Shown one piece after another: positions 9,612 to 18,992 of a DNA stretch of 38,330 nt (position 1 is its first letter; every line of letters begins with the position of its first letter). The notes beneath the pieces were generated by a model, which was not told the DNA's origin, did no database searches, and worked only from the letters and a program-made list of their open reading frames with translations. The stretch comes from Candidatus Pacebacteria bacterium GW2011_GWA1_46_10 (GTDB lineage: Bacteria; Patescibacteriota; Microgenomatia; UBA1400; PJMF01). The stretch lies in assembly GCA_001002135.1 (NCBI GenBank), contig LCLP01000004.1, positions 1 through 38,330 on the forward strand. Direction: 5' to 3'. The position numbers were made by a program, and so were the translations under genes.

Positions 9612-10760
9612 TTAGCGTAAAAACGAGCTGGGATCCAACAGTGCTCCCCCTTGGCGAATCTCAAAGTGCAAGTGTACACCAGTCGAACGGCCAGTTGAGC
9701 CCATCTGACCAATCACATCACCGCGGTTGACCCGTTGACCAACCTGAACCTGAACTACACTCATGTGGGCGTAAAGCGTCACATACCCGTTGCCATGATC
9801 AATGATCACACGGTTGCCGTAACCCGAACCATCAGGCCAACCAGCCACCGTCACTACTCCCGCATCAGCGGCCAAGATTGCGCCGCCGGCGCGGTTACTG
9901 ATATCAAGAGCCTTGTGATAAAACCGATAGCCCTGGCTGATTTGACCAGCGGTCGGCCAAATAAAGGCACCAGTCGCCGAGACCGTGCCGGCATCCGGCG
10001 TCAAGACCCCTCTGCGAGTAGGTCCTGCCACAGCCGTCACCGCCGGCGGCACGCCATCCGGCACCATCACATACTGACCCACCGCTAACTCAAATGTTTC
10101 ATCATTTAAAAACTCATTAAACGGATAGTCGACAATCACCTGGGCCTGCGAAGCCTCCGTCAAACCATAGCGTTTGGCGATTGAGTAAATCGTTTCACCA
10201 CGCGCCACTTTGTGCCGCACCCCGTCAACCGGCAAGATCCGCAACTCCTGCCCAGGTTTAATGGCTGATTTTTCGGTTAAATTGTTCTCCCACAGAATTG
10301 TTTCCACCCGCAGACCATAACGAGCCGCGATGCTCGATAAAGTCTCACCTTCCTCCACCACGTGAGTGATGATTTCACCTCCCCGATATTGGGCGACTTC
10401 TTCGGCTTGCAAGGTGTAAAAGTCTGGCGCGTAGGCAGTGGCGGCGTTGAGGATAGGCCCAACCCCACCGGTGCCGCCCTCACTCTCCTGGCGAAAAACC
10501 AACGGCCCGATCGTAATTAGTAAAAACACCAAGGCGAGCGTGCCAAAATGCAAAAACGGCCTGGCATAGCGACCGCGCTTTTTGTACAAGAGATCAACGA
10601 GGAAGTCCTTCCCCACTTCAAAGCGGGAAAACCAACCATACCCACGATTTTTGATGTACGTGCCCAAAAAGCTGGCATATTCCCGCAAGTCACGCTGGAG
10701 TTGTGATTGTTTCTGAAGAGAAAAGCGATTAAGCATAAGCGCAAGATACAGAAACTTCAT
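9612..10760 (-). CDS. Membrane-anchored LysM-LysM-M23 peptidoglycan endopeptidase
   Basis: One TM segment; two LysM motifs (THVVEEGETLSSIAARYGLRVETILWENNL; HKVARGETIYSIAKRYGL); M23 motifs HKALDISNRAGG...LYAHMS...GVHLHFEIR. Confidence 0.93.
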   Translation of the reverse strand: MKFLYLALMLNRFSLQKQSQLQRDLREYASFLGTYIKNRGYGWFSRFEVGKDFLVDLLYKKRGRYARPFLHFGTLALVFLLITIGPLVFRQESEGGTGGVGPILNAATAYAPDFYTLQAEEVAQYRGGEIITHVVEEGETLSSIAARYGLRVETILWENNLTEKSAIKPGQELRILPVDGVRHKVARGETIYSIAKRYGLTEASQAQVIVDYPFNEFLNDETFELAVGQYVMVPDGVPPAVTAVAGPTRRGVLTPDAGTVSATGAFIWPTAGQISQGYRFYHKALDISNRAGGAILAADAGVVTVAGWPDGSGYGNRVIIDHGNGYVTLYAHMSVVQVQVGQRVNRGDVIGQMGSTGRSTGVHLHFEIRQGGALLDPSSFLR

Positions 10761-10810
10761 TGTATCAACCGCTCGGACGACTCTCAACCAAACTTCAGCA
10801 AAATTACTTC

Positions 10811-12118
10811 TTAACCCGCCTTGAGGCTAGCTAAAAACGCCTTGTTAGAATCAGCGCGCTTGAGTTTCTCAAGTAATGTCTCAGTCCGCTCATCTTTATT
10901 AAGCATGTCGAGCATCCGATGCAAGGTAATGATCGATTGGTACGTTACCGCGTCCATCATCAGGTCATCGCGTCTGGTACCGGAGCGCTGAACATCGATG
11001 GCCGGATGAATACGGCGCTCAGCTAACTCTCGGTTGAGATGCACTTCTTGGTTGCCGGTTCCCTTAAACTCTTCATACACCAAGTCGTCCATGCGCGAGC
11101 CGGTGTCAACCAGCGCCGTGCCCACGATCGTCAGCGAACCAGGTACTTCAAAGTTGCGCGCCGCCCCAAAAAAGCGCTTCGGTGGGAATAAAGCCGCCGG
11201 ATCAAAGCCGCCGGACAAGGTTCTCCCAGAAGTCGGCATGGCTAAGTTGTAAGCTCGGGCCAGACGGGTAATCGAGTCAAGGAGAATCATCACGTCTTTG
11301 CCACCCTCCACCAGGCGTTTGGCTCGCTCAAGTGCCAACTCGGCCACTCGAACCTGGTCCTGCGCCGATTCGTCAAAGTTACTAGCCGCCACCTCACCCT
11401 GGCCCTTCGTAATCTGCTCAATGTGACGACGAATGTCTGTCACCTCCTCCGGCCGCTCACCGACCAGCACTGCCATGACGTGAATTTTCGGCTCATTTTG
11501 AGCGACACCAGTGGCAATATGCTTGAGTAAAGTGGTTTTCCCTGCCTTGGGTGGTGACACAATCAAACTACGCTGACCTTTGCCAATCGGCGCAACCATG
11601 TCGATGATGCGCAGTGAAAGCGGTTCTTTACCGATCTCCAGCTTAATCTGTTCATCCGGATAAACCGGTGTTAGATTGCCGAATTTCGGCCGGTCAGTTT
11701 TCATAAAGTCCCCAACCGACAGGTCATTGACCTTGTCAACTTGCAACAATCCCCAGTAGCGCTCATTTTCTTTCGGCCGTCTGGCGGGACCTTCGATGGT
11801 ATCGCCTGGGCGGAGTCGAAAACGGCGGATCTGAGAGTTGGAAATGTACGTGTCTTTGTCATGCTCGGCGAACGCCACGCGCAAGATACCGTGTCCTTCA
11901 CGAGAGTTATCCAAGATCCCACGAATCACCTCTGTATCCGCTGACGGCGCACTTCTTATTGGGTGCGGCGCGCTGGTGCGAGGAAACGAAGTGGTTGGCT
12001 TTGAAACTGTTTTCGTATCTGCGGAAGGAGTTTGGGGGGTTGCTGGGGTTGATTCTTCCGCTGACTCAACCGGTTTACCGACCAACTCGTCGGCAGAGAG
12101 TTTAGTTTTGGTTGGCAT
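10811..12118 (-). CDS. rho: Transcription termination factor Rho
   Basis: SPPKAGKTTLLKHIA Walker A, VLVGERPEEVTDI, MILLDSITRLARAYN, SGGFDPAALFPPKRFFGAARN, ELAERRIHPAIDVQRSGTRRDDL. Confidence 0.98.
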   Translation of the reverse strand: MPTKTKLSADELVGKPVESAEESTPATPQTPSADTKTVSKPTTSFPRTSAPHPIRSAPSADTEVIRGILDNSREGHGILRVAFAEHDKDTYISNSQIRRFRLRPGDTIEGPARRPKENERYWGLLQVDKVNDLSVGDFMKTDRPKFGNLTPVYPDEQIKLEIGKEPLSLRIIDMVAPIGKGQRSLIVSPPKAGKTTLLKHIATGVAQNEPKIHVMAVLVGERPEEVTDIRRHIEQITKGQGEVAASNFDESAQDQVRVAELALERAKRLVEGGKDVMILLDSITRLARAYNLAMPTSGRTLSGGFDPAALFPPKRFFGAARNFEVPGSLTIVGTALVDTGSRMDDLVYEEFKGTGNQEVHLNRELAERRIHPAIDVQRSGTRRDDLMMDAVTYQSIITLHRMLDMLNKDERTETLLEKLKRADSNKAFLASLKAG

Positions 12119-12259
12119 AAAAGCCTACTTTCCTTTCGTTTTTATAATTTTTCCAAAAATCATTCCTTCACAACATTTCACAAGTGAATACACAAAAATG
12201 GTTTGGGAAACTTTTTGTCAAATCTTAGCCAGAGAATTCTTAAATTGAAGAACGGGCGT

Positions 12260-12288
12260 ATTATGACAAACGACCTCCTGTTTGTCAA
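12260..12288 (-). promoter_or_regulatory. Sigma70-type promoter for rho with a palindrome inside the spacer
   Basis: Minus strand TTGACA-N17-CATAAT. The perfect palindrome TGACAAAC-GACCTCCT-GTTTGTCA (12264-12287) fills the spacer. Confidence 0.65.
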
Positions 12289-12298
12289 AGCGCGTCTG

Positions 12299-13144
12299 TT
12301 ACAACACACTCAGAGGCGTATCACCCGCCGGCGGCAATAGCTTGGCGTAACGAAAAATCCGGATGGGCGAATCAAGGTATTTGCAGGTATAGAGAATCAA
12401 ATCAGCCGTGTAATCGGTAATTTCCATCCCCTCTTCGCCGGCATAAATCTCATAGATGTACTTGCGTTTGGCTGAAATGACCTCGACCGTATCCCCTGGC
12501 TCTAAGTCTGGCAGTAAATAAAATGAGTGATATTTCCAATAGTCATCTTGCCACCACCACTTAAACCCAAACCGATGGCCGGCCACAATCATTGGTGTGT
12601 CTTCGTCACCCGGCTTACCAAAGTTCGGCGCCAGCCACAAACCAGTTTTCAGGGCGTCTTCGTAGTTCTCCGTTGGTTGTAAAACCGATCGCACCCCGAT
12701 GCGCGGAATAATCAGCCAATCTCCCTCTGGTAAATTTTCGTTATACGGTGGTTTGGAAAGCTCTGAAATCCGCTGTCGCTGTTCTTTTTCCAACTTCTCC
12801 CGATCGATCTGTAGTTGAAAATTGCCACTCAACTCTTCAGTCTGCACTTGGTTATCAGATGGAAAAACGGCATAAAAAACCCTGGGGCCGAGCCACGCCA
12901 AGCTCACAACTGTAGTTAAGATAATCACCGTATTCAAGGTGAATCTAATCACTTTCTGTGCCGCACTGTCAGCCTGTCGTTGCACCCGTTTGAATCTTTT
13001 CCCTAAAGACTGAAAAAGCATTTTACGACGCTTATACGCCCGCCGTTTCTTGGGAGGTATATGACCAAGCCAACCAGCTCGAATACCGGTAAAACGGGTG
13101 AGCACTGGGGAGGCTCGAAAAACAGTCACTTCTTTTTTTGTCAT
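12299..13144 (-). CDS. Sortase-family transpeptidase (membrane-anchored)
   Basis: N-terminal TM; WLIIPRIGV...MIVAGHRFG (catalytic His)...LILYTCKYLDSPIRIFRYAKLL (TLxTC-like Cys and Arg). ATG at 13144 is preferred because a TTGAAG-N17-TAGAAT promoter lies at 13186-13158. Confidence 0.88.
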   Translation of the reverse strand: MTKKEVTVFRASPVLTRFTGIRAGWLGHIPPKKRRAYKRRKMLFQSLGKRFKRVQRQADSAAQKVIRFTLNTVIILTTVVSLAWLGPRVFYAVFPSDNQVQTEELSGNFQLQIDREKLEKEQRQRISELSKPPYNENLPEGDWLIIPRIGVRSVLQPTENYEDALKTGLWLAPNFGKPGDEDTPMIVAGHRFGFKWWWQDDYWKYHSFYLLPDLEPGDTVEVISAKRKYIYEIYAGEEGMEITDYTADLILYTCKYLDSPIRIFRYAKLLPPAGDTPLSVL

Positions 13145-13157
13145 ACAGTGAAAAAGT

Positions 13158-13186
13158 ATTCTAGCCGAAAGAGCTTTAAACTTCAA
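13158..13186 (-). promoter_or_regulatory. Sigma70-type promoter for the sortase gene
   Basis: Minus strand TTGAAG-N17-TAGAAT, -10 box 13 nt upstream of ATG 13144. Confidence 0.6.
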
Positions 13187-13239
13187 TATTATGGGATTTT
13201 ACCAGAGGAAAATTTATGAGTAAAATGAGAAAGCACCAA

Positions 13240-13348
13240 GTAAAAAGCGCTGAGCAGAAGTTCGGCAGCCTGCCCAACCGACCGAACTTCAACCCAACGC
13301 TTCAGTCTTTGACCTACTATTATACACCCATTTATAGCTATTAGTAAA
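13240..13348 (-). ncRNA. Candidate small RNA with its own promoter and intrinsic terminator
   Basis: Minus strand: TTTACT (13348-13343)-N18-TATAAT (13324-13319), then a stem GAAGTTCGG/CCGAACTTC (13290-13282/13265-13257) with outer CGCTT pairing, followed by TTTTT. Confidence 0.4.
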
Positions 13349-13380
13349 TAGAAAGCTACAGTAATATCATATTTACTCGA

Positions 13381-13538
13381 ACCGCTGGAAGTGATATGTT
13401 TACTGCAATCTTGTTGGGCTAGTCCCAACCGGAAGTAGCAATATTATTCGTGGTTTACCAGCGGTAATGTTGCACCTTAATCCACTCTGTTTGTAGTCTG
13501 CCTACCATGTTCAGACGCTATAAGCAGGTGGATTTTTT
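13381..13538 (+). ncRNA. Candidate structured RNA ending in a terminator-like hairpin
   Basis: Perfect 8-bp closing stem ACCGCTGG (13381-13388)/CCAGCGGT (13458-13465) enclosing GTTGGG-CTAGT-CCCAAC, then AATCCAC...GTGGATT (13479-13485/13528-13534) with nested GTCTG/CAGAC and a T-run. Confidence 0.45.
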
Positions 13539-13752
13539 AGCTTACTCCACTATAACTCCCTTTTTTTTACTTTGTCAACCTATAATTTATGACAGCTAAT
13601 TTATATAATGTCTTATATAATTAATTTTTGATACTTTATAGAGGAGAAATAAAAGTTTTTAACATCACTACCCTAGAAAGCGTTCACTCAGGAAAACTTG
13701 GGAAAACTATGCTTTTGCCTGGTTTCCTCTCCTTAGGGTATACTATTAAGCA

Positions 13753-15930
13753 ATGACTCCACACACCCTGCTCGAGTTGAAGACCGGCCGTGACGCCGAG
13801 CACACTCCAGAAACTGCTGTCCAGCTCTTTTCAACTCTGCCCAAACTCTACGACAACCTGCTGTATCGACTGATTGGCCGCAAAGAGCGCTTGAGCTTTG
13901 AGATCTATGTCCGGAATCAAACAATCCGGTTTCTCGTGTTTTTGCCAACAAGACTGACTGAATACATGCGCGGCACTATCTTGGCCAGTTATCCAGAGGT
14001 CATGATCTCCGAGTTACTGACCGATCCCCTAACTGATTTCTTTGATGACCAAGGCAAACTAACTTCACCTGAAAAGGTCAAGACTGGTCGGCTGAGACTG
14101 CAAAACGCCGAGTACTTACCACTAAAAACCTATTTAGATTTTAAGGAAGTTGATCCTTTGGCTTCACTGCTTGCCTTCCTATCCAAGAGTCAACTCGGAG
14201 ATCTTGTCCACATTCAATACGCCTTAAGTGACGATGGTGAGTGGTGGAAACAGCGCGGCTGGCGCCAGATTAGTGGTAAGTCAAGCGATGATGCTTCGGC
14301 CAACTATCACCGTCAAAAATCACTCATTCAAGAAAAACTAGACAACAAAGCTTTACGTGTCTCGATCAAAATCGCAGTGGCCAGTGACACTAAAGAACGC
14401 AGTGAGCTGATGCTGGAAACACTGGCCGCGACCTACAACTCCATCTCCAAAAGTGAGGGTAATTCACTTATCTTACGCCGTCACTACATTATGCCTGAGT
14501 ACTTTTTAAGACAGATGATGGTTCGCGTCCGCAGCTGGTGGGGCAAAATGCATCTTTCTTTGACTGAATTGGCCACTTTGTACCATTTGCCTAATAAACA
14601 ACTCGAGGTCATTCCAAATATCGCCTGGGGCAAGAATCTCTTGGGCGAACCGCCGGAAAACTTGCCGATTGTGACCCGTGACAGCCCACCGGAAATTAAA
14701 GACAACACCAACGTTTTCGCACAGACAACCTACAAAAATCAGCTCGTGAAGTATGGCCTGAAGCGCACTGATCGGCGCCGGCACATGTACGTGATTGGTA
14801 AAACCGGCACCGGCAAGTCGACGCTCCTGGCCAACATGGCGATCAATGACCTCAAGAACAACGAGGGTTTGTGCGTGATCGATCCTCATGGCGACTTGGT
14901 TGAAACATTACTCAATTACATTCCGGCCCACCGTATTAATGACGTCATTTACTTTGACCCGGCTGACCCCGAGCGCACAGTGCAGATTAACTTGTTTGAG
15001 GGTGAAAACTTAGTCCATCGTGAATTGATTGCTTCCGGTATTATCTCGATTTTCCATAAGCTCTATGAGTATTCCTGGGGTCCCCGTCTCGAGTATATTT
15101 TGCGTAACGCCTTGCTCACCTTACTAAAAAGTGATGGCGCGCGACTATCGGACATCCTTGAATTACTGACCAATCGTAAATTCCGCGACAAATATGTTGA
15201 GAAATTGGACGACCCGATTTTGAGAAGTTTTTGGGTCGATGAATTTAATAAAATGCAGGAGCGGCTACGCACGGAGTCAATCGCCCCAATTCTCAATAAA
15301 GTCGGCCAATTTGTCTCTTCGCCGCTAATTCGCAATGTGGTCAACGCCCAGAAAAGCTCGTTTAGTGTTGAGGAAATCATGGCGCAGGGGAAAATTCTCT
15401 TAGTCAATCTTTCCCAGGGGAAACTGGGTGAGGATAACGCCACGCTGTTGGGCGCAATGATGATTACTAAGATTCAGCTGGCGGCCATGGGTCGGGTACA
15501 CAGCGCTGAAGAATCACGGCGTGACTTCTTCTTGTATGTCGATGAATTCCAGAACTTTGCGACAGAAGCTTTTATTAAAATTCTCTCTGAGGCACGTAAA
15601 TATCGCCTCAATCTAACGCTGGCTAATCAATACATTGCCCAGATCCCCGAAGAGGTCCAAAAGGCCATTTTCGGCAACTGCGGCAGTATGGCCAGTTTCG
15701 TGATGGGGGCCGAGGACGCCGCACTCTTCACTAAAGAATACGGCGAACACTACACGTCGGAAGAACTCGTTTCCCTCGAGAGGTACCAGATTATTAACAA
15801 GCTCTCAATTGATAATTTGGTGAGCTTGCCATTTCCAGCCTTCACTCTACCACTGGCCAAAAGCAGTAACCTCAATCGGGAAAAAGTGATTCGCGTCAGC
15901 CGCGAGCGGTATTCCAAAAAGCGACAGTAA
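13753..15930 (+). CDS. TraG/VirD4-like (type IV coupling protein / DUF87-type) ATPase
   Basis: YVIGKTGTGKSTLLANMAINDL Walker A, GLCVIDPHGDLVETLL, KILLVNLSQGKLGEDNATLLGAMMITKI, FFLYVDEFQNFATEAFIKILSEARKYRLNLTLANQYIAQI. Confidence 0.9.
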   Translation: MTPHTLLELKTGRDAEHTPETAVQLFSTLPKLYDNLLYRLIGRKERLSFEIYVRNQTIRFLVFLPTRLTEYMRGTILASYPEVMISELLTDPLTDFFDDQGKLTSPEKVKTGRLRLQNAEYLPLKTYLDFKEVDPLASLLAFLSKSQLGDLVHIQYALSDDGEWWKQRGWRQISGKSSDDASANYHRQKSLIQEKLDNKALRVSIKIAVASDTKERSELMLETLAATYNSISKSEGNSLILRRHYIMPEYFLRQMMVRVRSWWGKMHLSLTELATLYHLPNKQLEVIPNIAWGKNLLGEPPENLPIVTRDSPPEIKDNTNVFAQTTYKNQLVKYGLKRTDRRRHMYVIGKTGTGKSTLLANMAINDLKNNEGLCVIDPHGDLVETLLNYIPAHRINDVIYFDPADPERTVQINLFEGENLVHRELIASGIISIFHKLYEYSWGPRLEYILRNALLTLLKSDGARLSDILELLTNRKFRDKYVEKLDDPILRSFWVDEFNKMQERLRTESIAPILNKVGQFVSSPLIRNVVNAQKSSFSVEEIMAQGKILLVNLSQGKLGEDNATLLGAMMITKIQLAAMGRVHSAEESRRDFFLYVDEFQNFATEAFIKILSEARKYRLNLTLANQYIAQIPEEVQKAIFGNCGSMASFVMGAEDAALFTKEYGEHYTSEELVSLERYQIINKLSIDNLVSLPFPAFTLPLAKSSNLNREKVIRVSRERYSKKRQ

Positions 15931-16038
15931 ATTAAGCTTTGCAAGTTTATCTCTTCGTCAAAGTGACTCCTTATTTTTATAGTTCTTTAGTATCCCTCAA
16001 CTTGAACAGTCATTGCTTGAGACACCTATCTCTCTCCA

Positions 16039-16093
16039 AAAATGACTCTGAATTTTTGTAATACAATGTAATACAAATTTGAGGAGTCATTTT
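16039..16093. terminator. Bidirectional terminator-like stem-loop between convergent genes
   Basis: AAAATGACTC (16039-16048)/GAGTCATTTT (16084-16093), A/T-flanked perfect 10-bp inverted repeat. Confidence 0.45.
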
Positions 16094-16124
16094 CAGCAAG
16101 ATTGGTATTGTGCGCGACAAAGAA

Positions 16125-17516
16125 TTAGAGCAAAGCGAGTGTTTTTAGTACCTCCCTGACCGTCCGAGCATTCTCGCGGGAGATGATTTTGGTAAAACCC
16201 AACCGGCGAGCTTCTTTGATGCGGCGCTCGAGGTAGTTAACCTTGCGAATCTCCCCGAGCAAGCCAACTTCACCAATAAAAATGGTTTTCTGCGGTACTT
16301 TGACACCCCTCATCGAGCTGGCAATGGCCACTGCCAAACCAAGATCAACCGCTGGCTCCGTCACTCTAAAGCCACCGGCGGCACTCAAGAAAACGTCGTT
16401 GCTGCCCAGCGGTAAGCCGGCGTGCTTCTGCAGTACGGCACACAGCACTTGAATCCGCGAAAGTTCAATTCCCCGCCCCACCCGGCGCGGCATCGCCAAC
16501 TGCGAATTGGTCACCAATGCCTGCACTTCAATCAACAGCGGCCGTGTTCCTTCCATCACACAGACCGTAGCGCTGCCTGGTACACCGCCCTCTTGATGTT
16601 CTAAAAACAGTTCGCTCGGGTTAGGCACTTCCTCCAAACCATACTCCACGTGCTGAAAAACACCCACTTCATCAGTGGCGCCGAAGCGATTTTTGAGAGC
16701 TCTGACTAATCGTAATTGGTCTGACCGTTCCCCACTAATCTCAACGACCGCATCCACAATGTGTTCAAGTACTTTGGGGCCGGCAATCGCACCCTCTTTC
16801 GTCACGTGCCCAATTAAAAAGACGGGAATATGTAACGCCTTGGCCAACTGGGCAATTCGTTCAGTCGACTCACGCAGTTGCCCCACACTGCCGCTCGCCC
16901 CAGTCAACTCTCGCGTGCTCATAGCCTGGATACTGTCCACTACCACCAGTCGCGGTTGTTCGGTCCGCATCGCTTGTAGTAGTTCATCCACGTCGGTGGA
17001 AGTGATAAAAACTAAGTCTTTGAGTTTTTTCTGCGCCGTGAGCGCCGTCATTTTCTTTGTGGACTTTTTGTGCTCGCTATTTAAGAAACGGTTGATTCGT
17101 AATGAAATTTGCCGCGGGCTCTCCTCACCAGCCACATACAAGATCGGCCAACGATCCTTCTTAGCCGGAGAATCAACCAATAGATTGACCGCCACTTGCG
17201 TCATCAGTGTGGACTTGCCAATGCCCGGCTCGCCGCCCAACAAAATAACCCCACCCGGTACCATCCCCCCACCCAACACCCGATCCAACTCCGTCAAAGA
17301 GGTGGAAAACCGCTTTTCGCGGCCTTCCAGCGCCTTCACATCTGGAAAAGCAGTCAAGATTTCACTGCTCGGCCGCAGTGGTGACTTAGCTGCTATGGTT
17401 TCAACCGTTTCCTCAACCAGCGTGTTCCACTGCCCACACTCTGTGCACTGACCCTGCCAGCGAGGATAGGTGACACCACACTGCTGACAAACAAATTGAG
17501 TTTTGGTTTTTGCCAT
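16125..17516 (-). CDS. radA: DNA repair protein RadA (Sms)
   Basis: Zn finger CQQCGVTYPRWQGQCTECGQW, GGEPGIGKSTL Walker A, LKNRFGATDEVGVF (KNRFG motif), Lon-like C-terminal domain. Confidence 0.98.
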   Translation of the reverse strand: MAKTKTQFVCQQCGVTYPRWQGQCTECGQWNTLVEETVETIAAKSPLRPSSEILTAFPDVKALEGREKRFSTSLTELDRVLGGGMVPGGVILLGGEPGIGKSTLMTQVAVNLLVDSPAKKDRWPILYVAGEESPRQISLRINRFLNSEHKKSTKKMTALTAQKKLKDLVFITSTDVDELLQAMRTEQPRLVVVDSIQAMSTRELTGASGSVGQLRESTERIAQLAKALHIPVFLIGHVTKEGAIAGPKVLEHIVDAVVEISGERSDQLRLVRALKNRFGATDEVGVFQHVEYGLEEVPNPSELFLEHQEGGVPGSATVCVMEGTRPLLIEVQALVTNSQLAMPRRVGRGIELSRIQVLCAVLQKHAGLPLGSNDVFLSAAGGFRVTEPAVDLGLAVAIASSMRGVKVPQKTIFIGEVGLLGEIRKVNYLERRIKEARRLGFTKIISRENARTVREVLKTLALL

Positions 17517-17537
17517 AGGAACAACCAGTCGCCCAAA

Positions 17538-17578
17538 AAACTATTAACTACCAACTATTAACTCTCAACTAACTAACA
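17538..17578. repeat. TATWAAC heptamer array (copy 4, degenerate)
   Basis: aaacTATTAACTACCAACTATTAACTCTCAACTAACTAACA. Confidence 0.65.
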
Positions 17579-18936
17579 CTCAGTGTATCACCCTCGATTT
17601 TTTGCTTGATCAAACGAGTCGACGACACTCCCTTGCGGTGCTGATACACCACTTTGACCATCCCACCAAACTTCTTTAGCACCCGTCGTTTTTCTGCCAA
17701 ATGAGGACTATGACTGGAAACAGCCAGAATATGCGGGCGGAACTGACCAATCAACTGCTCACGTACCACCGAGTCACCAAAGTTCTCCGGTAAAACAAAC
17801 ACCTCGTCGGCGAGCCGCCATTGCTTTACATTCGCTAACCGAGTGAGTTGATTGTTCACAGGACGAGCGGGTCCCTTTATGGTTCTCACTCGCTGATCTG
17901 ACTCCAAACCAACAATCAACACATCGCCCACTTTTTTCGCCGCTTTGAGAAAGTTTTGGTGTTCCTGATGCAAGACATCAAACACACCAGTCACCAACAC
18001 TATTTTTTTACCCAGCGACCGCCAGTAGAGGCTTTTCCAGGCAGAAAAAAGGTGTTGACGAGTATTGCTCGGGTGAAAAAAGGCACTGTGAAGGTCAGCT
18101 CTCTGCCGTCCGTGACGCAGAGTCCGGTACCCAATCTCGATCATAAACGCCAGCCAGTTGCCCACTGCCAGTAAATCAAATTTTTTGAATTGGTAAGACA
18201 GCCGCTGATTTTTCGGCATCGACCAACTCACCAACAACTTACCTACCCAAGGATTGACCAATAAAAACCGCTGACGAGCGTGATAACGGTTAAACACCCA
18301 GCGCATTTGTAAAATCTCATATGCCTCGTACACCGTTTGTTTGGGCGGCGGCAGTGCCAAGCGGGTCTCATCCAACCAAAAGTTAAGGTCCCAACTGTGG
18401 CTCATATCCCCATCAGGCAAAGGCAGTCTGTGGCCCATTTTCCAGGCGTAAAACAGCATCAACAGTCGCGCTAGCCACATCCGATTTCTTTGTGTCACCA
18501 CCAGAAAATCAATGTCATCCTTTTCCGTGGCTCCACCGGCCGCGTGTGAGCCAGTAATAGCGACTGCTTCTATCCACGGGATTCGCCGAACCACTGAAAC
18601 CAATTCCAAAATGACTGGCTTTTTCTGTCGCTGATCAACTCCTGCCTGCCAACGCCTGGCAAACGACTGTTCTCTCCCGAAAAGAGCATAGTACTGATGA
18701 CTGTGAATGAGTATTTTTTTCTTCACCAGACTGCGCAAAGTTTTGGCCAACTGCTCCTTTCTGGCCAAAGGCGTTGACTGCCAAAGGGTTTTACTCAGAG
18801 AAAAACTCGCATCCACGGTACGCAAACCTTGGTTGGTTAACAGTCGTTCATAGATTTCCGAAAAATGGAGGGGGTGATCAAACTGAGCGCTGTACGTCAC
18901 TGTCGCCAAAACGGCTTTCTCTGCCTTGTTAAGCAT
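17569..18936 (-). CDS. Fusion: Pol-beta-type nucleotidyltransferase + HxGH-superfamily cytidylyltransferase
   Basis: N-terminal half: ITGSHAAGGATEKDDIDFLVV (NTase GS...DxD). C-terminal half: VTGVFDVLHQEHQNFLKAAKKVGDVLIVGLESD...VSSTRLIKQK (cytidylyltransferase HxxH and SST motif). Confidence 0.8.
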   Translation of the reverse strand: MLNKAEKAVLATVTYSAQFDHPLHFSEIYERLLTNQGLRTVDASFSLSKTLWQSTPLARKEQLAKTLRSLVKKKILIHSHQYYALFGREQSFARRWQAGVDQRQKKPVILELVSVVRRIPWIEAVAITGSHAAGGATEKDDIDFLVVTQRNRMWLARLLMLFYAWKMGHRLPLPDGDMSHSWDLNFWLDETRLALPPPKQTVYEAYEILQMRWVFNRYHARQRFLLVNPWVGKLLVSWSMPKNQRLSYQFKKFDLLAVGNWLAFMIEIGYRTLRHGRQRADLHSAFFHPSNTRQHLFSAWKSLYWRSLGKKIVLVTGVFDVLHQEHQNFLKAAKKVGDVLIVGLESDQRVRTIKGPARPVNNQLTRLANVKQWRLADEVFVLPENFGDSVVREQLIGQFRPHILAVSSHSPHLAEKRRVLKKFGGMVKVVYQHRKGVSSTRLIKQKIEGDTLSVS

Positions 18937-18992
18937 GGTCGTATTCTAAATGAGGGTAGGCGCATGAGAAAGAGCGGCTATAATCTCCTCAT

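Noticed and set aside
13374-13388. T-loop-like GGTTCGAGT on the minus strand (possible tRNA)
   Set aside because: No flanking 5-bp T-stem, acceptor stem or anticodon arm could be found.
13189-13428. 79-aa minus-strand ORF
   Set aside because: No recognisable domain; it overlaps predicted promoter and RNA hairpins, so more likely noncoding.
13381-13465. SRP (4.5S) RNA interpretation of the CCGGAAGTAGCA segment
   Set aside because: Partial resemblance to the GGAA tetraloop/AGCAG motif, but the CAGG side and helix 8 pairing are not convincing; left as an unclassified structured RNA.
16039-16093. MITE-like element from the 10-bp inverted repeat and duplicated GTAATACAA
   Set aside because: Position between two convergent genes and A/T flanks fit a bidirectional terminator better; no target-site duplication or transposase seen.
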